A DNA stretch of 64,000 nt from Comamonadaceae bacterium (GCA_021299875.1 JAJTEW010000005.1:97370-161369); one strand, 5' to 3'. Numbered from the stretch's first letter, positions 19,491 to 28,467 are shown. Notes: generated from the sequence alone by a model not told the origin. Translations and numbers: made by a program.

Positions 19491-20410
19491 GGGTTGAAGG
19501 GTCCATTGTGAGTGCAGGCGCTGGACAGCGCGAACATGCCCGCCCAGGTGGCTTCGGCGCCATGGCATTGGCAGGCGATGCCCAGGTGTTGCAAGGCCAG
19601 GCTGTAGCGCTGGGTGAGTGTCTCGCTGCCGATCAGGATCACGGGGTCCGAATCGGCGTGGACGGTCTGGGTGCGCAGCTCTTCGCCGATCAACAGGCCC
19701 GACAAGTAACTGGTCAATTGGGCTGCGCTCAGGCGGTCAAACAAGCCCAGGGTGCGCACCGCAAACAGGTGGTGCAGCACGCCGCCTGCTTGCTGGCTTT
19801 GGTCCACGCCTTGTAAAAATGTCGCTTCGTTGAAGGCCCCATTCAGGTCCAGGGTCTTGCCCAAAATCGATTGCTGGCTCATCAGCGCAAACACCTCTCC
19901 GGTCATGAAGGTCTGAAACTGCGCAACGCGACGGCTGTCAACGTGCACCCATTTGCTGTGTGTGCCCGGCAGCACCAGGGTGGCGTTGTCGCGCCCAGAA
20001 AGCTGCAGTGCGCCAAAGATTTGCACTTCTTCGCCGCGCATCACATCGGGTGATTGCATGTCGTCCTGGCCAGTGCAGCTCAGTCCCGGCACCAGGGCGA
20101 TGCGCCCGGGCTGCAGCCACAGCAGGTGTTGGCCCAGCTCTGCAAAGCCTGCGGGGCAGGGGCAATAGGGCGCTTCTTGCCAGCCTTGGCGGCTGCCGGC
20201 CATGCCCGAGATCAGACACAGGGCCCCCGGCGCTTGCATCCAGTCGCCAAAGAGTTCGTGGCACACCGATTCAAACTGACCAGGCGGCACGGTGAGAATG
20301 CCGCGTGGAAATTCGCGGGATTCAAGCACCTGGCCGTTGTCACCGAGCCGCGCGCCGCGCAGCGAAGAGGTGCCCCAGTCGATGGCGATCAAAGGTCTTG
20401 GGCGGGTCAT
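19487..20410 (-). CDS. dgoK: 2-dehydro-3-deoxygalactonokinase
   Basis: Phosphorylates 2-keto-3-deoxygalactonate for DgoA; 307 residues from the ATG at 20410. LIAIDWGTSSLRGARLGDNG is the DgoK N-terminus; MRGEEVQIFGAL and LPGTHSKWVHVD are typical of the family. It overlaps kdgK upstream and dgoA downstream by 4 nt each, forming a tightly coupled three-gene operon. Confidence 0.95.
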   Translation of the reverse strand: MTRPRPLIAIDWGTSSLRGARLGDNGQVLESREFPRGILTVPPGQFESVCHELFGDWMQAPGALCLISGMAGSRQGWQEAPYCPCPAGFAELGQHLLWLQPGRIALVPGLSCTGQDDMQSPDVMRGEEVQIFGALQLSGRDNATLVLPGTHSKWVHVDSRRVAQFQTFMTGEVFALMSQQSILGKTLDLNGAFNEATFLQGVDQSQQAGGVLHHLFAVRTLGLFDRLSAAQLTSYLSGLLIGEELRTQTVHADSDPVILIGSETLTQRYSLALQHLGIACQCHGAEATWAGMFALSSACTHNGPFNP

Positions 20411-21387
20411 GCAGGTGTGCCTTTCGATGGTGCGTGCAAGAGATCCAGCACGGCGCCGCGTGTTGGCAAGGGTCCGACCGCGCCGAAGCCTTGCACCGAC
20501 AGCGCGGCGGCTGCGTTGGCATAGGCGGTGGCGGCCCACAGGTCGTCGCCCGCCGACAAACGTGCCAGCAAGTTGCCCGCAAAACAATCGCCCGCCCCCG
20601 TGGCGTCAACGGCCGTGACCGCATGGCCCGGCACTTGGCCTGGGTGGTGGCCATCACTGGCCAGAGCGCCCTCGGGACCGAGTTTCAGCACCACCTGCGC
20701 CGCGCCCTGGGCGTGGCTCCAGGCGATGATGTCGGCCGCTTGGGTCAGGCCGGTGAGCGCGGTCATGTCTTCCAAGCTGGGCAAGAACAGATCGCACAGA
20801 CTCACGGCGTGGCGGATGCAGGCCTGCGCCCGGGCCAGCGGCCACAGCGACAAACGCAAGTTGGAGTCGAGCGCCACCCGTGTGCCCACGTTGCGGGCAT
20901 ACGCCATGGCCGCCAAAGCCGTGTCGCAAGCCGTGGCGGAAATCGCCAAAGAGATGCCCGACAGGTGCAGCCATTGGCTGCTGGCGATGGCGTCTTGCCA
21001 ATGCGCCAGGTCTTGCGGCTGCATGCGGCTGGCCGCCGATCCGGCGCGCGCATAGCTGAAGTGGTGGCCTTGGGCATCGTGGCTGACAAAGTACATGCCG
21101 GTGGGCGCTTGCGCGTCCCGCAGCACGGTGGTGGTGTCCACGTTTTCACGCTGCCAGAGGTCCATGAGGCACTCGCCCCAGTGGTCGGTGCCCAAGCGGC
21201 TCAGGTAGCCCACCCGCGCACCGGCTCGGGCAGCGGCAATGGCGGCGTTGCTGGTATCGCCACCAAAACCTTGCGCATAAAGCGGGGCATCGTTGGCATT
21301 GGAATGGGGGCGTTGGTTGAACTCGACCATGGCTTCGCCAAGCGACACCATGTCCAATTTGAAGGGGGTGAGGGTGCTGGGCTTCAT
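20407..21387 (-). CDS. kdgK: 2-keto-3-deoxygluconate kinase-like sugar kinase (PfkB family)
   Basis: 326 residues from the ATG at 21387; starts at 21396 (ATG) or 21438 (TTG) are possible. VSLGEAMVEFNQRP and GFGGDTSNAAIAAARAGARV are the PfkB substrate-binding N-terminus; the C-terminal signature with catalytic Asp is DATGAGDCFAGNLL. Predicted to make KDPG for Eda. It overlaps dgoK by 4 nt. Having both KDG- and KDGal-type kinases in one operon suggests use of both gluconate- and galactonate-series acids. The specificity is inferred from neighbours. Confidence 0.85.
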   Translation of the reverse strand: MKPSTLTPFKLDMVSLGEAMVEFNQRPHSNANDAPLYAQGFGGDTSNAAIAAARAGARVGYLSRLGTDHWGECLMDLWQRENVDTTTVLRDAQAPTGMYFVSHDAQGHHFSYARAGSAASRMQPQDLAHWQDAIASSQWLHLSGISLAISATACDTALAAMAYARNVGTRVALDSNLRLSLWPLARAQACIRHAVSLCDLFLPSLEDMTALTGLTQAADIIAWSHAQGAAQVVLKLGPEGALASDGHHPGQVPGHAVTAVDATGAGDCFAGNLLARLSAGDDLWAATAYANAAAALSVQGFGAVGPLPTRGAVLDLLHAPSKGTPA

Positions 21388-21476
21388 GTCAACCATGTGC
21401 AGCAGGGCGTTGGGGGAGGTGGGAGAATCATCGTCCAAAGGCGACCGCCAAGGGCCAAGAATGAAAGACCCCCAGC

Positions 21477-22772
21477 ATGAAAAATCAATGCATGGAAAGT
21501 GATGTGAAACTGGACGCTTCTTTGAAGGGCTTTCCCCTGGCGGCTGAGCCTTGCGCCGTGTCCGAGCTGGGGCAGCGCAGATGGAACCTGCTGGATGATG
21601 CGCTGGCGTACCCGGTGGCCGTGTTGCGACGCCCGGCCCTCATGCACAACCTGGCCTGGATGCAAGACTTTGTGCAGCGCAAAGGTGTGGCCCTGGCCCC
21701 GCACGGCAAGACCACCTTGTCGCCCGAGTTGTTTCGCATGCAACTGCAAGCCGGCGCTTGGGGCCTGACCTTTGCCAACGTACATCAGCTGCGCGTGGGT
21801 CTGGCGGCCGGGGTGCAGCGCGCCATCATCGCCAACCAGTTGGTGACGGATGCCGATCTGGATGGGCTGGATCTCTTGTTGCGCCAGCAGCCACAAGCGC
21901 GTGTCTGGTTCTTGGTCGATTCTTTGGCCCAACTCGCTGTGTTGGCCGATTGGTGCCAACGCCGTGGCAACCCTCGTTGTTGGGATGTGTTGCTCGAGTT
22001 GGGCATTGCAGGCTACCGCACCGGCTGCCGCACGCACGAGCAAGCCTTGGCTTTGGCGCAGGCCATGGCCGCCTCGCCTGTGGTGCGTCTGGGCGGCGTG
22101 GAGTGTTACGAGGGTGGTCTGGGCCAATGTGACAGCGCGCACGACATCGACGCCGTGAGCGCCTTGGTGCGCAGCGTGCAGGCGCTGGTGCAGCAAATCG
22201 ATGCGCAAAACCTCTGGGGCGGCGATGAGATTTTGTTGTCGGCCGGCGGCTCTGCGGTGTTCGATCTGGTGATCCCGATGCTCAAAACCCAGGTCAAAAA
22301 CCGTTCGGTGCAAGGCGTCTTGCGCTCGGGTTGTTATGTCACGCATGACCATTGGAACTACGCCCGTTATCTGAAGCTGGTGGAGGCGCGCGAGGGTTTG
22401 AGCGAATCTCTGCAGCCAGCTCTGGAGATCTGGACCCAGGTGCAGTCCGTACCCGAGCCGGGGCTGGCCATTTTGACGGCGGGTCGGCGTGACCTGTCCT
22501 TTGACCAGTGCATGCCCATGCCGGTGCGCTGGGCACCCAAGGCGCAGCGTGCGGGCGCTGACATGGCCGCAGCGCCCGGTGGGTGGCAAGTCAAAGCGCT
22601 GAGCGATCAACACGCGCACATGGTGTTCGATGCCAAGGGCGTTTGGCCGCAGGTGGGCGACCGCGTGGCCTTGGGGATCTCCCACCCTTGCACCACCTTT
22701 GACAAGTGGCGCTGGATGGCCATCATCGAAGACGATGGCCGCATCAGTGGGGCGATCAGCACGCATTTTTAA
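21477..22772 (+). CDS. DSD1-type PLP enzyme (D-amino acid deaminase/aldolase family)
   Basis: 431 residues. The N-terminal alanine-racemase-like barrel has the PLP Lys in LAPHGKTTLSPELF; the C-terminal beta-domain has SDQHAHM and GISHPCTTFDKW, whose His and Cys match the zinc site of D-serine dehydratase and D-threonine aldolase. Likely releases ammonia from, or cleaves, a D-hydroxyamino acid. It is divergent from kdgK with under 100 nt between them, so shared control is possible, though its role in a sugar-acid cluster is unclear. A strong terminator follows. Confidence 0.8.
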   Translation: MKNQCMESDVKLDASLKGFPLAAEPCAVSELGQRRWNLLDDALAYPVAVLRRPALMHNLAWMQDFVQRKGVALAPHGKTTLSPELFRMQLQAGAWGLTFANVHQLRVGLAAGVQRAIIANQLVTDADLDGLDLLLRQQPQARVWFLVDSLAQLAVLADWCQRRGNPRCWDVLLELGIAGYRTGCRTHEQALALAQAMAASPVVRLGGVECYEGGLGQCDSAHDIDAVSALVRSVQALVQQIDAQNLWGGDEILLSAGGSAVFDLVIPMLKTQVKNRSVQGVLRSGCYVTHDHWNYARYLKLVEAREGLSESLQPALEIWTQVQSVPEPGLAILTAGRRDLSFDQCMPMPVRWAPKAQRAGADMAAAPGGWQVKALSDQHAHMVFDAKGVWPQVGDRVALGISHPCTTFDKWRWMAIIEDDGRISGAISTHF

Positions 22773-22790
22773 TGATGAATACGTGTGAAT

Positions 22791-22827
22791 AAAAGGCCAC
22801 CACGCTGCATCTGCGTGGCGGCCTTTT
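22791..22827. terminator. Bidirectional terminator between the DSD1-type gene and the DenD-like gene
   Basis: AAAAGGCC-A-CCACGC pairs with GCGTGG-C-GGCCTTTTT across a 6-nt loop. A-runs and T-runs on the two sides let it work for both converging genes. Confidence 0.85.
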
Positions 22828-22834
22828 TCAAAGC

Positions 22835-23839
22835 TCACTTCAAGCCGTTCAAGGCTTCGGCCGGGTAGCCGGGGCGGGTTTTGCAGTCCTCGATGTACTG
22901 CTCAATGATCGCCTCGTAGCTGGCATCGGCCCTGAGGCCCAGGGCATGGGCGCGCTCAAATGTGCAGCCCTTGGCCCAGTTGTCCACAATCGCGGCGATG
23001 CGCTCGTCTTTCTGGAAAGTCACGCGAGCGCGCACGGCGGGACCCGCCACCTTTTCCAATGCGGCCAGCATGTCGCTGACCTTGACGTTCAGACCGGGCA
23101 GGTTCAGTGCCATGCGGCCGCCAAAGGCTTCGCGGCTGGACTCGAACACAGTGATCAAGCCATGCACGGTGTTGCCCGGCGAAGAGACAGGGTGTGACAC
23201 ATGGGCGTCCACCGGGCAGAGGGTGGGGGTGCCCGCCAAAGGCTCGCGGATGATGCCGCTGAAGAACGAAGACGCTGCGCCATTGGGTTTGCCAGGTCGA
23301 ACGGCCACCGTCATCAGGCGAGCGGCACGACCGTCGATGTAGCCTTTGCGGGTGTAGTCGGCCACCATGTATTCGATCATCAGCTTGTGCGTGCCATAGG
23401 ACGTTTGGGGTGTGGGCAAGGTGGTGTCGGCCACCAGCGCGGGCATGGGGTTGGCCGCATCGGGTCCGAAAACCGCGACCGAGCTGGCAAACACCAGACG
23501 CGAGACTTTCCCCGAGGCTCGGATGCTGTCGAGCAGCAAGCGCGAGCTGTCCACGTTGGAGCGCAGGCCCAAGTCAAAGTCCAGCTCGCACTCGCCCGAG
23601 ACGGCCGATGCCAAGTGGAAAACGCCATCAAAACCGCTCTTGAACAGCTGGCCTTGCTCCAGCATGGGGCCTGCATGGCCCTTGACCCGAGGGTCGGCCA
23701 ACAGGTCGGCGGGGGCGGGGAAGAGGTCGGCAATGACCAATTCGCTCACGATTTGGCCGTTGAGTCGCCCGCGCTTCAAAATCTCGCGGGCCAGACGAGC
23801 GCCCAAAAATCCGGCGCCGCCAGTGATCAAAATACGCAT
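22835..23839 (-). CDS. denD: NAD-dependent epimerase/dehydratase family protein, D-erythronate dehydrogenase-like
   Basis: 334 residues, extended SDR. NAD loop MRILITGGAGFLGARLAR at the N-terminus; active-site YGTHK (Y-x3-K) near residue 150; VRPGKPNGAASSFFSGIIRE and HPVSSPGNTVHGLI are typical of DenD, which oxidises D-erythronate to 2-oxo-erythronate. The usual partners (OtnI, OtnC, OtnK) are absent; instead it follows an IlvD/Edd dehydratase by 17 nt. It may therefore act on another aldonate or sugar acid in this pathway. Confidence 0.75.
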   Translation of the reverse strand: MRILITGGAGFLGARLAREILKRGRLNGQIVSELVIADLFPAPADLLADPRVKGHAGPMLEQGQLFKSGFDGVFHLASAVSGECELDFDLGLRSNVDSSRLLLDSIRASGKVSRLVFASSVAVFGPDAANPMPALVADTTLPTPQTSYGTHKLMIEYMVADYTRKGYIDGRAARLMTVAVRPGKPNGAASSFFSGIIREPLAGTPTLCPVDAHVSHPVSSPGNTVHGLITVFESSREAFGGRMALNLPGLNVKVSDMLAALEKVAGPAVRARVTFQKDERIAAIVDNWAKGCTFERAHALGLRADASYEAIIEQYIEDCKTRPGYPAEALNGLK

Positions 23840-23856
23840 GTTCTATTCCTTGGTCA

Positions 23857-25593
23857 TCAATGGTTGTCTTTGGGCACAGCCGCGCCACGTTGGCCGACCA
23901 AAAAGTCCATGTCGGCACCTTCGTCGGCTTGCAGCACATGGTCAATGTAGAGCTTCCAGTAACCCGAGTTCATCGCCGGTGCGGGTTTTTCCCACAGGTT
24001 CAAGCGGCGTGCCAGTTCTTCGTCGCTGATCAGCAGTTGCAGTTTGCGCTCGGGCACATTGAGCTCGATCATGTCACCGTTTTTCACCACGGCCAGTGGG
24101 CCTCCTGCAGCGGCCTCAGGGCTGGTGTGCAGCACCACGGTGCCGTAGGCCGTGCCGCTCATGCGGGCATCGCTGATGCGAACCATGTCGGTGATGCCCT
24201 TGCGCAGCACCTTGGGCGGCAGCGGCATGTTGCCCACCTCGGCCATGCCGGGGTAGCCCTTGGGCCCGCAGTTCTTCAGGACCAGAACACAGTTTTCATC
24301 GACGTCCAGGCTCTCGTCATCGATGCGTTTGTGGAAGTCGTCGCTGTCTTCAAACACCACGGCACGTCCCGTGTGCACCATCAGCGCGGGGGTGGCCGCG
24401 CTGGGCTTGATGACCGCGCCGCGAGGCGCCAAGTTGCCGCGCAGGATGGCGATACCGGCTTTTTCTTTGAAGGGCGCGTCCAGTTTTTTGATCACGCGGG
24501 GGTCGTAGTTGACGGCCGCTTCATTGTTCTCGCGCACGCTCTTGCCACTGACGGTGATGATGTTGGCATGCAGCAAGTTTTCAATTTCTTTCATGACCAC
24601 GGGCAAGCCACCGGCATAGCAAAAGTCTTCCATCAGGTGTTCGCCTGAAGGTTGCATGTTCAGGATGCAGGACATCTCACTGCCCAATCGTTCAAAGTCG
24701 TCCAGGGTGAGTTTCAGGCCTAAACGACCGGCGATGGCGATCAGGTGAATGACGGCGTTGGTCGAGCCACCGATGGCGGCCAGCGTTCGGATGGCGTTCT
24801 CAAAGGCCTCTCGGGTCAGCACTTTGCTGATGGTTTGGTCGGTGTGCACCATCTCCACAATGCGGCGGCCCGATTCCCGCGCCAAGACGTTTCGGCGGCC
24901 ATCCACGGCAGGGAAGGTGGCATTGCCCGGCAAACCAATACCCAAGGCCTCGACCATGCAGGCCATGGTGCTGGCCGTGCCCATGGTCATGCAGTGGCCA
25001 TGGCTGCGGTGCATGCAGCTTTCGGCATCGAAGAAATCGGCCAGCTTGAGGGTGCCTGCGCGCACTTGCTCGCTCATGCTCCACACGCCTGTGCCTGAGC
25101 CGAGTTCTTGGCCGCGCCACTTGCCGTTGAGCATGGGGCCACCGCTGATGCCAATGGTGGGCAGGCCCACGCTGGACGCGCCCATCAGCAAGCTGGGGGT
25201 GGTTTTGTCGCAGCCCATCAGCAGCACCACGCCGTCGATGGGGTTGCCACGGATGGATTCCTCGACGTCCATGCTGGCCAAGTTACGGTAGAGCATGGCG
25301 GTGGGGCGCAGCAGTGTTTCACCGAGGGACATCACGGGAAACTCGAGAGGAAATCCACCTGCCTCGTAAACGCCGATCTTCACCTGCTCAGCCAAGGCGC
25401 GGAAATGGGAGTTGCAGGGTGTCAGTTCGCTGAAGGTGTTGCAGATGCCGATGACGGGGCGGCCATCAAACTGGTCATGCGGCACGCCCTTGCCTTTGAC
25501 CCAACTGCGGTAGGCAAAGCCATCGCGGTCTTGGCGTCCAAACCATTGCTGGCTGCGCAGCTCTTCGGGTTTTTTGCGGGGTGTATCGCTCAT
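23857..25593 (-). CDS. IlvD/Edd family sugar-acid dehydratase (L-arabinonate dehydratase-like)
   Basis: 578 residues. Cluster Cys residues are in ICNTFSELTPCNSHF, LLMGCDKTTPSLLMG and [43 protein letters not shown] is the IlvD/Edd active-site region. Sequence pattern matches the pentonate/hexonate dehydratases with a [2Fe-2S] cluster rather than IlvD or Edd. Predicted to dehydrate an aldonate to its 2-keto-3-deoxy form, feeding the kinases and aldolases nearby. It is divergent from the GntR gene, with two operator-like repeats between them. Exact substrate unknown. Confidence 0.87.
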   Translation of the reverse strand: MSDTPRKKPEELRSQQWFGRQDRDGFAYRSWVKGKGVPHDQFDGRPVIGICNTFSELTPCNSHFRALAEQVKIGVYEAGGFPLEFPVMSLGETLLRPTAMLYRNLASMDVEESIRGNPIDGVVLLMGCDKTTPSLLMGASSVGLPTIGISGGPMLNGKWRGQELGSGTGVWSMSEQVRAGTLKLADFFDAESCMHRSHGHCMTMGTASTMACMVEALGIGLPGNATFPAVDGRRNVLARESGRRIVEMVHTDQTISKVLTREAFENAIRTLAAIGGSTNAVIHLIAIAGRLGLKLTLDDFERLGSEMSCILNMQPSGEHLMEDFCYAGGLPVVMKEIENLLHANIITVSGKSVRENNEAAVNYDPRVIKKLDAPFKEKAGIAILRGNLAPRGAVIKPSAATPALMVHTGRAVVFEDSDDFHKRIDDESLDVDENCVLVLKNCGPKGYPGMAEVGNMPLPPKVLRKGITDMVRISDARMSGTAYGTVVLHTSPEAAAGGPLAVVKNGDMIELNVPERKLQLLISDEELARRLNLWEKPAPAMNSGYWKLYIDHVLQADEGADMDFLVGQRGAAVPKDNH

Positions 25594-25636
25594 GGTGCGT
25601 GTCCAGGTTGAAGGTCAATCGTGAATTTCGAAAATC

Positions 25637-25653
25637 CTATCGTATGACGATAG
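25637..25653. promoter_or_regulatory. Candidate GntR/FadR operator, dehydratase-proximal site
   Basis: CTATCGT-ATG-ACGATAG is a perfect 7-bp inverted repeat, 44 nt upstream of the dehydratase start. A related copy lies at 25753-25767 next to the divergent GntR gene. Two matching sites in one divergent promoter region point to the GntR protein as the ligand. Confidence 0.65.
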
Positions 25654-25692
25654 AAAAACAATCAGGCTTTGTAAAACCAGCGACATGCGGGC

Positions 25693-25728
25693 AAACCCTA
25701 GACGCCAATCAGACTGCGCCTAGGGTTT
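25693..25728. repeat. Inverted repeat in the dehydratase/GntR intergenic region
   Basis: AAACCCTAGACGC (25693-25705) pairs with GCGCCTAGGGTTT (25716-25728) with one mismatch in 13 and a 10-nt spacer. It differs in sequence from the flanking GntR-type sites, so it may bind a second regulator or form a hairpin in the leader. No T-run follows. Confidence 0.5.
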
Positions 25729-25752
25729 ACCAGAGTCTGTCTCGGGCCTTCA

Positions 25753-25767
25753 ATCATCATATGATAG
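25753..25767. promoter_or_regulatory. Candidate GntR/FadR operator, gntR-proximal site
   Basis: ATCATCATATGATAG, the reverse complement of CTATCATATGATGAT, is a variant of the perfect site at 25637-25653 (shared CTATCrTATGAyGAT). It lies 21 nt upstream of the GntR start, and a further CTATCG half-site is at 25780-25785. Suggests autoregulation. Confidence 0.55.
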
Positions 25768-25788
25768 GTCGCTAGAACGCTATCGGCC

Positions 25789-26568
25789 ATGACCAACAAT
25801 TTCCACAAAAATTCTCTTGATTTATTGGGCCAAGCCATTTTGTCGGGTCGCTATGGGGTGGGCGCGAGCCTGCCGCCTGAGCCTGTTTTGTGCGAAGAGC
25901 TGGGTGTGAGCCGCACCGTGGTGCGCGAGGCCATCAAGTCGCTGGTGGCCAAGGGGCTGCTTTCGACCGGCCCCAAGGTGGGCACCCGCGTCATGCCCGA
26001 TGCGCACTGGAACTGGTTTGACCCCGATGTGGTGGCCTGGCAGGCCCGCTGCGGCTTGACACCTGAGTTTTTGAAAGACTTGCAAGAGCTTCGCCGTGTG
26101 GTGGAGCCTGCCGCGGTGCGCTTGGCTGCTGAGCGGGCCACACCCGAAGACATTGCCCACATTGAGGCTGCCTACGCGGGCATGAAACAAGCGGTGGAAG
26201 AGGGCGGCGATTACGTCACGCACGACCTGCGTTTTCACGAAGGTTTGTTGCAGGCCTCGCATAACCGCATGCTGGTGCAAATGAGCAAGGCGCTCAATGC
26301 CTTGCTGCGCACCAGTTTCGAGATTTCCACCCGCATTCAGGATGGCACCAAGACCTCCTTGCCTTTGCACCGGGCGGTGCTCAACGCCGTCATTGCCCGC
26401 AACCCGGCCAAGGCCGAACGGGCTGTCATGGTTTTGATCGAGGGAGCCCGGCAAGACATCGAGCAGGTGCTGGCTTCTCGCCGCAAGTTGCCGGGGGTCT
26501 TTGGTGTGGCGACACCCATCAAGTCGCAATCACGGCCTCAAAGAAAAGCCGCCAAGGCTCTGACCTGA
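25789..26568 (+). CDS. GntR/FadR family transcriptional regulator
   Basis: 259 residues. The winged helix-turn-helix covers about residues 8-72 (LPPEPVLCEELGVSRTVVRE); the C-terminal FCD domain (about 95-225) has metal-binding-type His and Asp residues (YVTHDLRFHEGLLQASHN). The TRAP genes follow 14 nt downstream and the dehydratase and denD-like genes are divergent, so it probably represses both arms until a sugar acid binds. Effector unknown. Confidence 0.9.
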   Translation: MTNNFHKNSLDLLGQAILSGRYGVGASLPPEPVLCEELGVSRTVVREAIKSLVAKGLLSTGPKVGTRVMPDAHWNWFDPDVVAWQARCGLTPEFLKDLQELRRVVEPAAVRLAAERATPEDIAHIEAAYAGMKQAVEEGGDYVTHDLRFHEGLLQASHNRMLVQMSKALNALLRTSFEISTRIQDGTKTSLPLHRAVLNAVIARNPAKAERAVMVLIEGARQDIEQVLASRRKLPGVFGVATPIKSQSRPQRKAAKALT

Positions 26569-26582
26569 AGCGGGAGACAAAG

Positions 26583-27134
26583 ATGCAGCAAACGGTTGAC
26601 GCTTTTTTCAAACTGCTCGAGTTCTTGGTGGTGGTCTGCTTGGTGGCCATGGTCATCATGGTGTTTGGCAACGTGGTGCTGCGCTACGGTTTCAATTCGG
26701 GCATATCGGTTTCAGACGAGATGTCGCGCTACTGTTTCATTTGGTTGACCTACATTGGTGCCATGGTGGCCATGCGTGAAAAAGCCCATCTGGGGGTGGA
26801 CACGCTGGTGCGGCGCTTGCCTTTGGGTGGCAAAAAACTGTGCTTTTTCCTCAGCGAAATCCTGATGCTGCTTTGCAATGCCTTGTTTTTTTGGGGCACA
26901 TGGAAAATGCACGACTTGCAAGTGACCAACATCTCGGTGGTGGTGGGTATTTCCATGATCTGGATTTATGGCATCGGGTACGTCACCGCATCGGTGATGG
27001 CGACCATGAACCTGCACAAACTGGTGCTCTTGTTGACCGGTCGTCTGAGCGAGGCCGATTTGGTCATGGTGGTGGAGTCGGAAGACAAGATCGTGCTGGA
27101 AAACCTGGACACTGAAGTGCGGGGGCGCGCATGA
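26583..27134 (+). CDS. dctQ: TRAP transporter small permease (DctQ)
   Basis: 183 residues, four hydrophobic helices. VVMVIMVFGNVVLRYGFNSGISVSDEMSRY-type motif is standard for DctQ (FGNVVLRYGFNSG). With DctM and DctP it forms a sodium-driven importer of organic or sugar acids in the inner membrane. The stop overlaps the dctM start by 4 nt. Confidence 0.93.
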   Translation: MQQTVDAFFKLLEFLVVVCLVAMVIMVFGNVVLRYGFNSGISVSDEMSRYCFIWLTYIGAMVAMREKAHLGVDTLVRRLPLGGKKLCFFLSEILMLLCNALFFWGTWKMHDLQVTNISVVVGISMIWIYGIGYVTASVMATMNLHKLVLLLTGRLSEADLVMVVESEDKIVLENLDTEVRGRA

Positions 27135-28429
27135 CCATCGCTGTCTTTGTGTTCAGTCTGCTCGGGGCCATGGCCTTGGGCATGCCCATTGCCTATGCCT
27201 TGTTGGTGTGTGGCCTGAGTCTGATGGCTTACATGGCGTCGAACGGCATGATCAATGCGTTCGACAGCCAAATCTTGGCGCAGCGCTTTGTCGATGGGGC
27301 TGACAACTTTCCCTTGTTGGCGGTGCCGTTCTTTCTGTTGGCGGGCGAGTTCATGAATGCCGGTGGTTTGAGTCGCCGCATCGTGAACCTGGCCATGGCC
27401 TGGGTCGGTCATTTCAGGGGCGGTCTGGGTTATGTGGCCGTGATGGCAGCGGTCATCATGGCGTCGCTGTCGGGTTCGGCCGTGGCCGATACAGCGGCGC
27501 TCGCGGCCTTGTTGATTCCGATGATGAAGCGGGCAGGCTACAACGTGGGCCGTTCGGCGGGCTTGATCGCCTCGGGCGGCATCATTGCGCCGGTGATTCC
27601 GCCCTCCATTGGCTTCATCATTTTCGGGGTGGCGGCCAACGTCTCTATCACCAAGCTGTTTTTGGCGGGCATCGTGCCGGGCTTGTTGATGGGCGTGGCC
27701 ATTGGCTTGACTTGGTGGTGGGTGGCCAAGCGCGAAAACGTGCAGCCTGGACCTCGCATGAAGCTGGCCGAAAAACTGCAGGCCACCCGTGAAGGCATCC
27801 TCGCCCTGGGCCTGCCGGTCTTCATCATTGGTGGCATGAAGTTTGGCGTGTTCACGCCCACCGAAGCAGCGGTGGTGGCGGCGGTCTACAGCTTTGTGGT
27901 GGGGGTGTTTGTGTACCGTGAGTTGCAGTGGTCAAAGTTGTATGGTTTGATTTTGGCAGCCGGTAAAACCACCTCGGTGATCATGTTCTTGGTGGCAGCC
28001 GCCATGGTCAGCGCCTGGTTGATCACGGTGGCCAACATCCCGGCCGAGGTGGCCAGAATGATGGAGCCACTCATGCACAACAAAACTTTGCTCATGGTGG
28101 TGTTGATGCTCTTGGTGATTGTGGTGGGCACGGCGCTCGATTTCACACCCACCGTGTTGATCTTGACCCCGGTGCTCATGCCCTTGGTCATCAAGGCGGG
28201 CATCGATCCCGTTTATTTTGGTGTGCTGTTCATCATGAACAACGCCATCGGCCTGATCACACCGCCTGTGGGCACCGTGCTCAATGTGGTGTGTGGTGTG
28301 GCCAAGATCAATATGGACACGGCCTTCAGAGGGGTGCTGCCATTTTTGTGGGCGCAACTCGCTGTGCTGGCCCTGTTGATCGCTTTTCCATCCATCGTCA
28401 TCGAGCCGATGAAATGGATGCTGAGATGA
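27131..28429 (+). CDS. dctM: TRAP transporter large permease (DctM)
   Basis: 432 residues, about 12 membrane helices. LLAVPFFLLAGEFMNAGGLS, SGSAVADTAALAALLIPMM and IIAPVIPPSIGFIIFGV are DctM signatures, as is NNAIGLITPPVGTVLNVVCG near the C-terminus. It carries the transport path of the TRAP system. Overlaps dctQ by 4 nt; dctP follows after 38 nt. Confidence 0.95.
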   Translation: MTIAVFVFSLLGAMALGMPIAYALLVCGLSLMAYMASNGMINAFDSQILAQRFVDGADNFPLLAVPFFLLAGEFMNAGGLSRRIVNLAMAWVGHFRGGLGYVAVMAAVIMASLSGSAVADTAALAALLIPMMKRAGYNVGRSAGLIASGGIIAPVIPPSIGFIIFGVAANVSITKLFLAGIVPGLLMGVAIGLTWWWVAKRENVQPGPRMKLAEKLQATREGILALGLPVFIIGGMKFGVFTPTEAAVVAAVYSFVVGVFVYRELQWSKLYGLILAAGKTTSVIMFLVAAAMVSAWLITVANIPAEVARMMEPLMHNKTLLMVVLMLLVIVVGTALDFTPTVLILTPVLMPLVIKAGIDPVYFGVLFIMNNAIGLITPPVGTVLNVVCGVAKINMDTAFRGVLPFLWAQLAVLALLIAFPSIVIEPMKWMLR

Positions 28430-28467
28430 TTTTTTTAACCCGTTGTACTTTTCTAAAGGAGACATTC

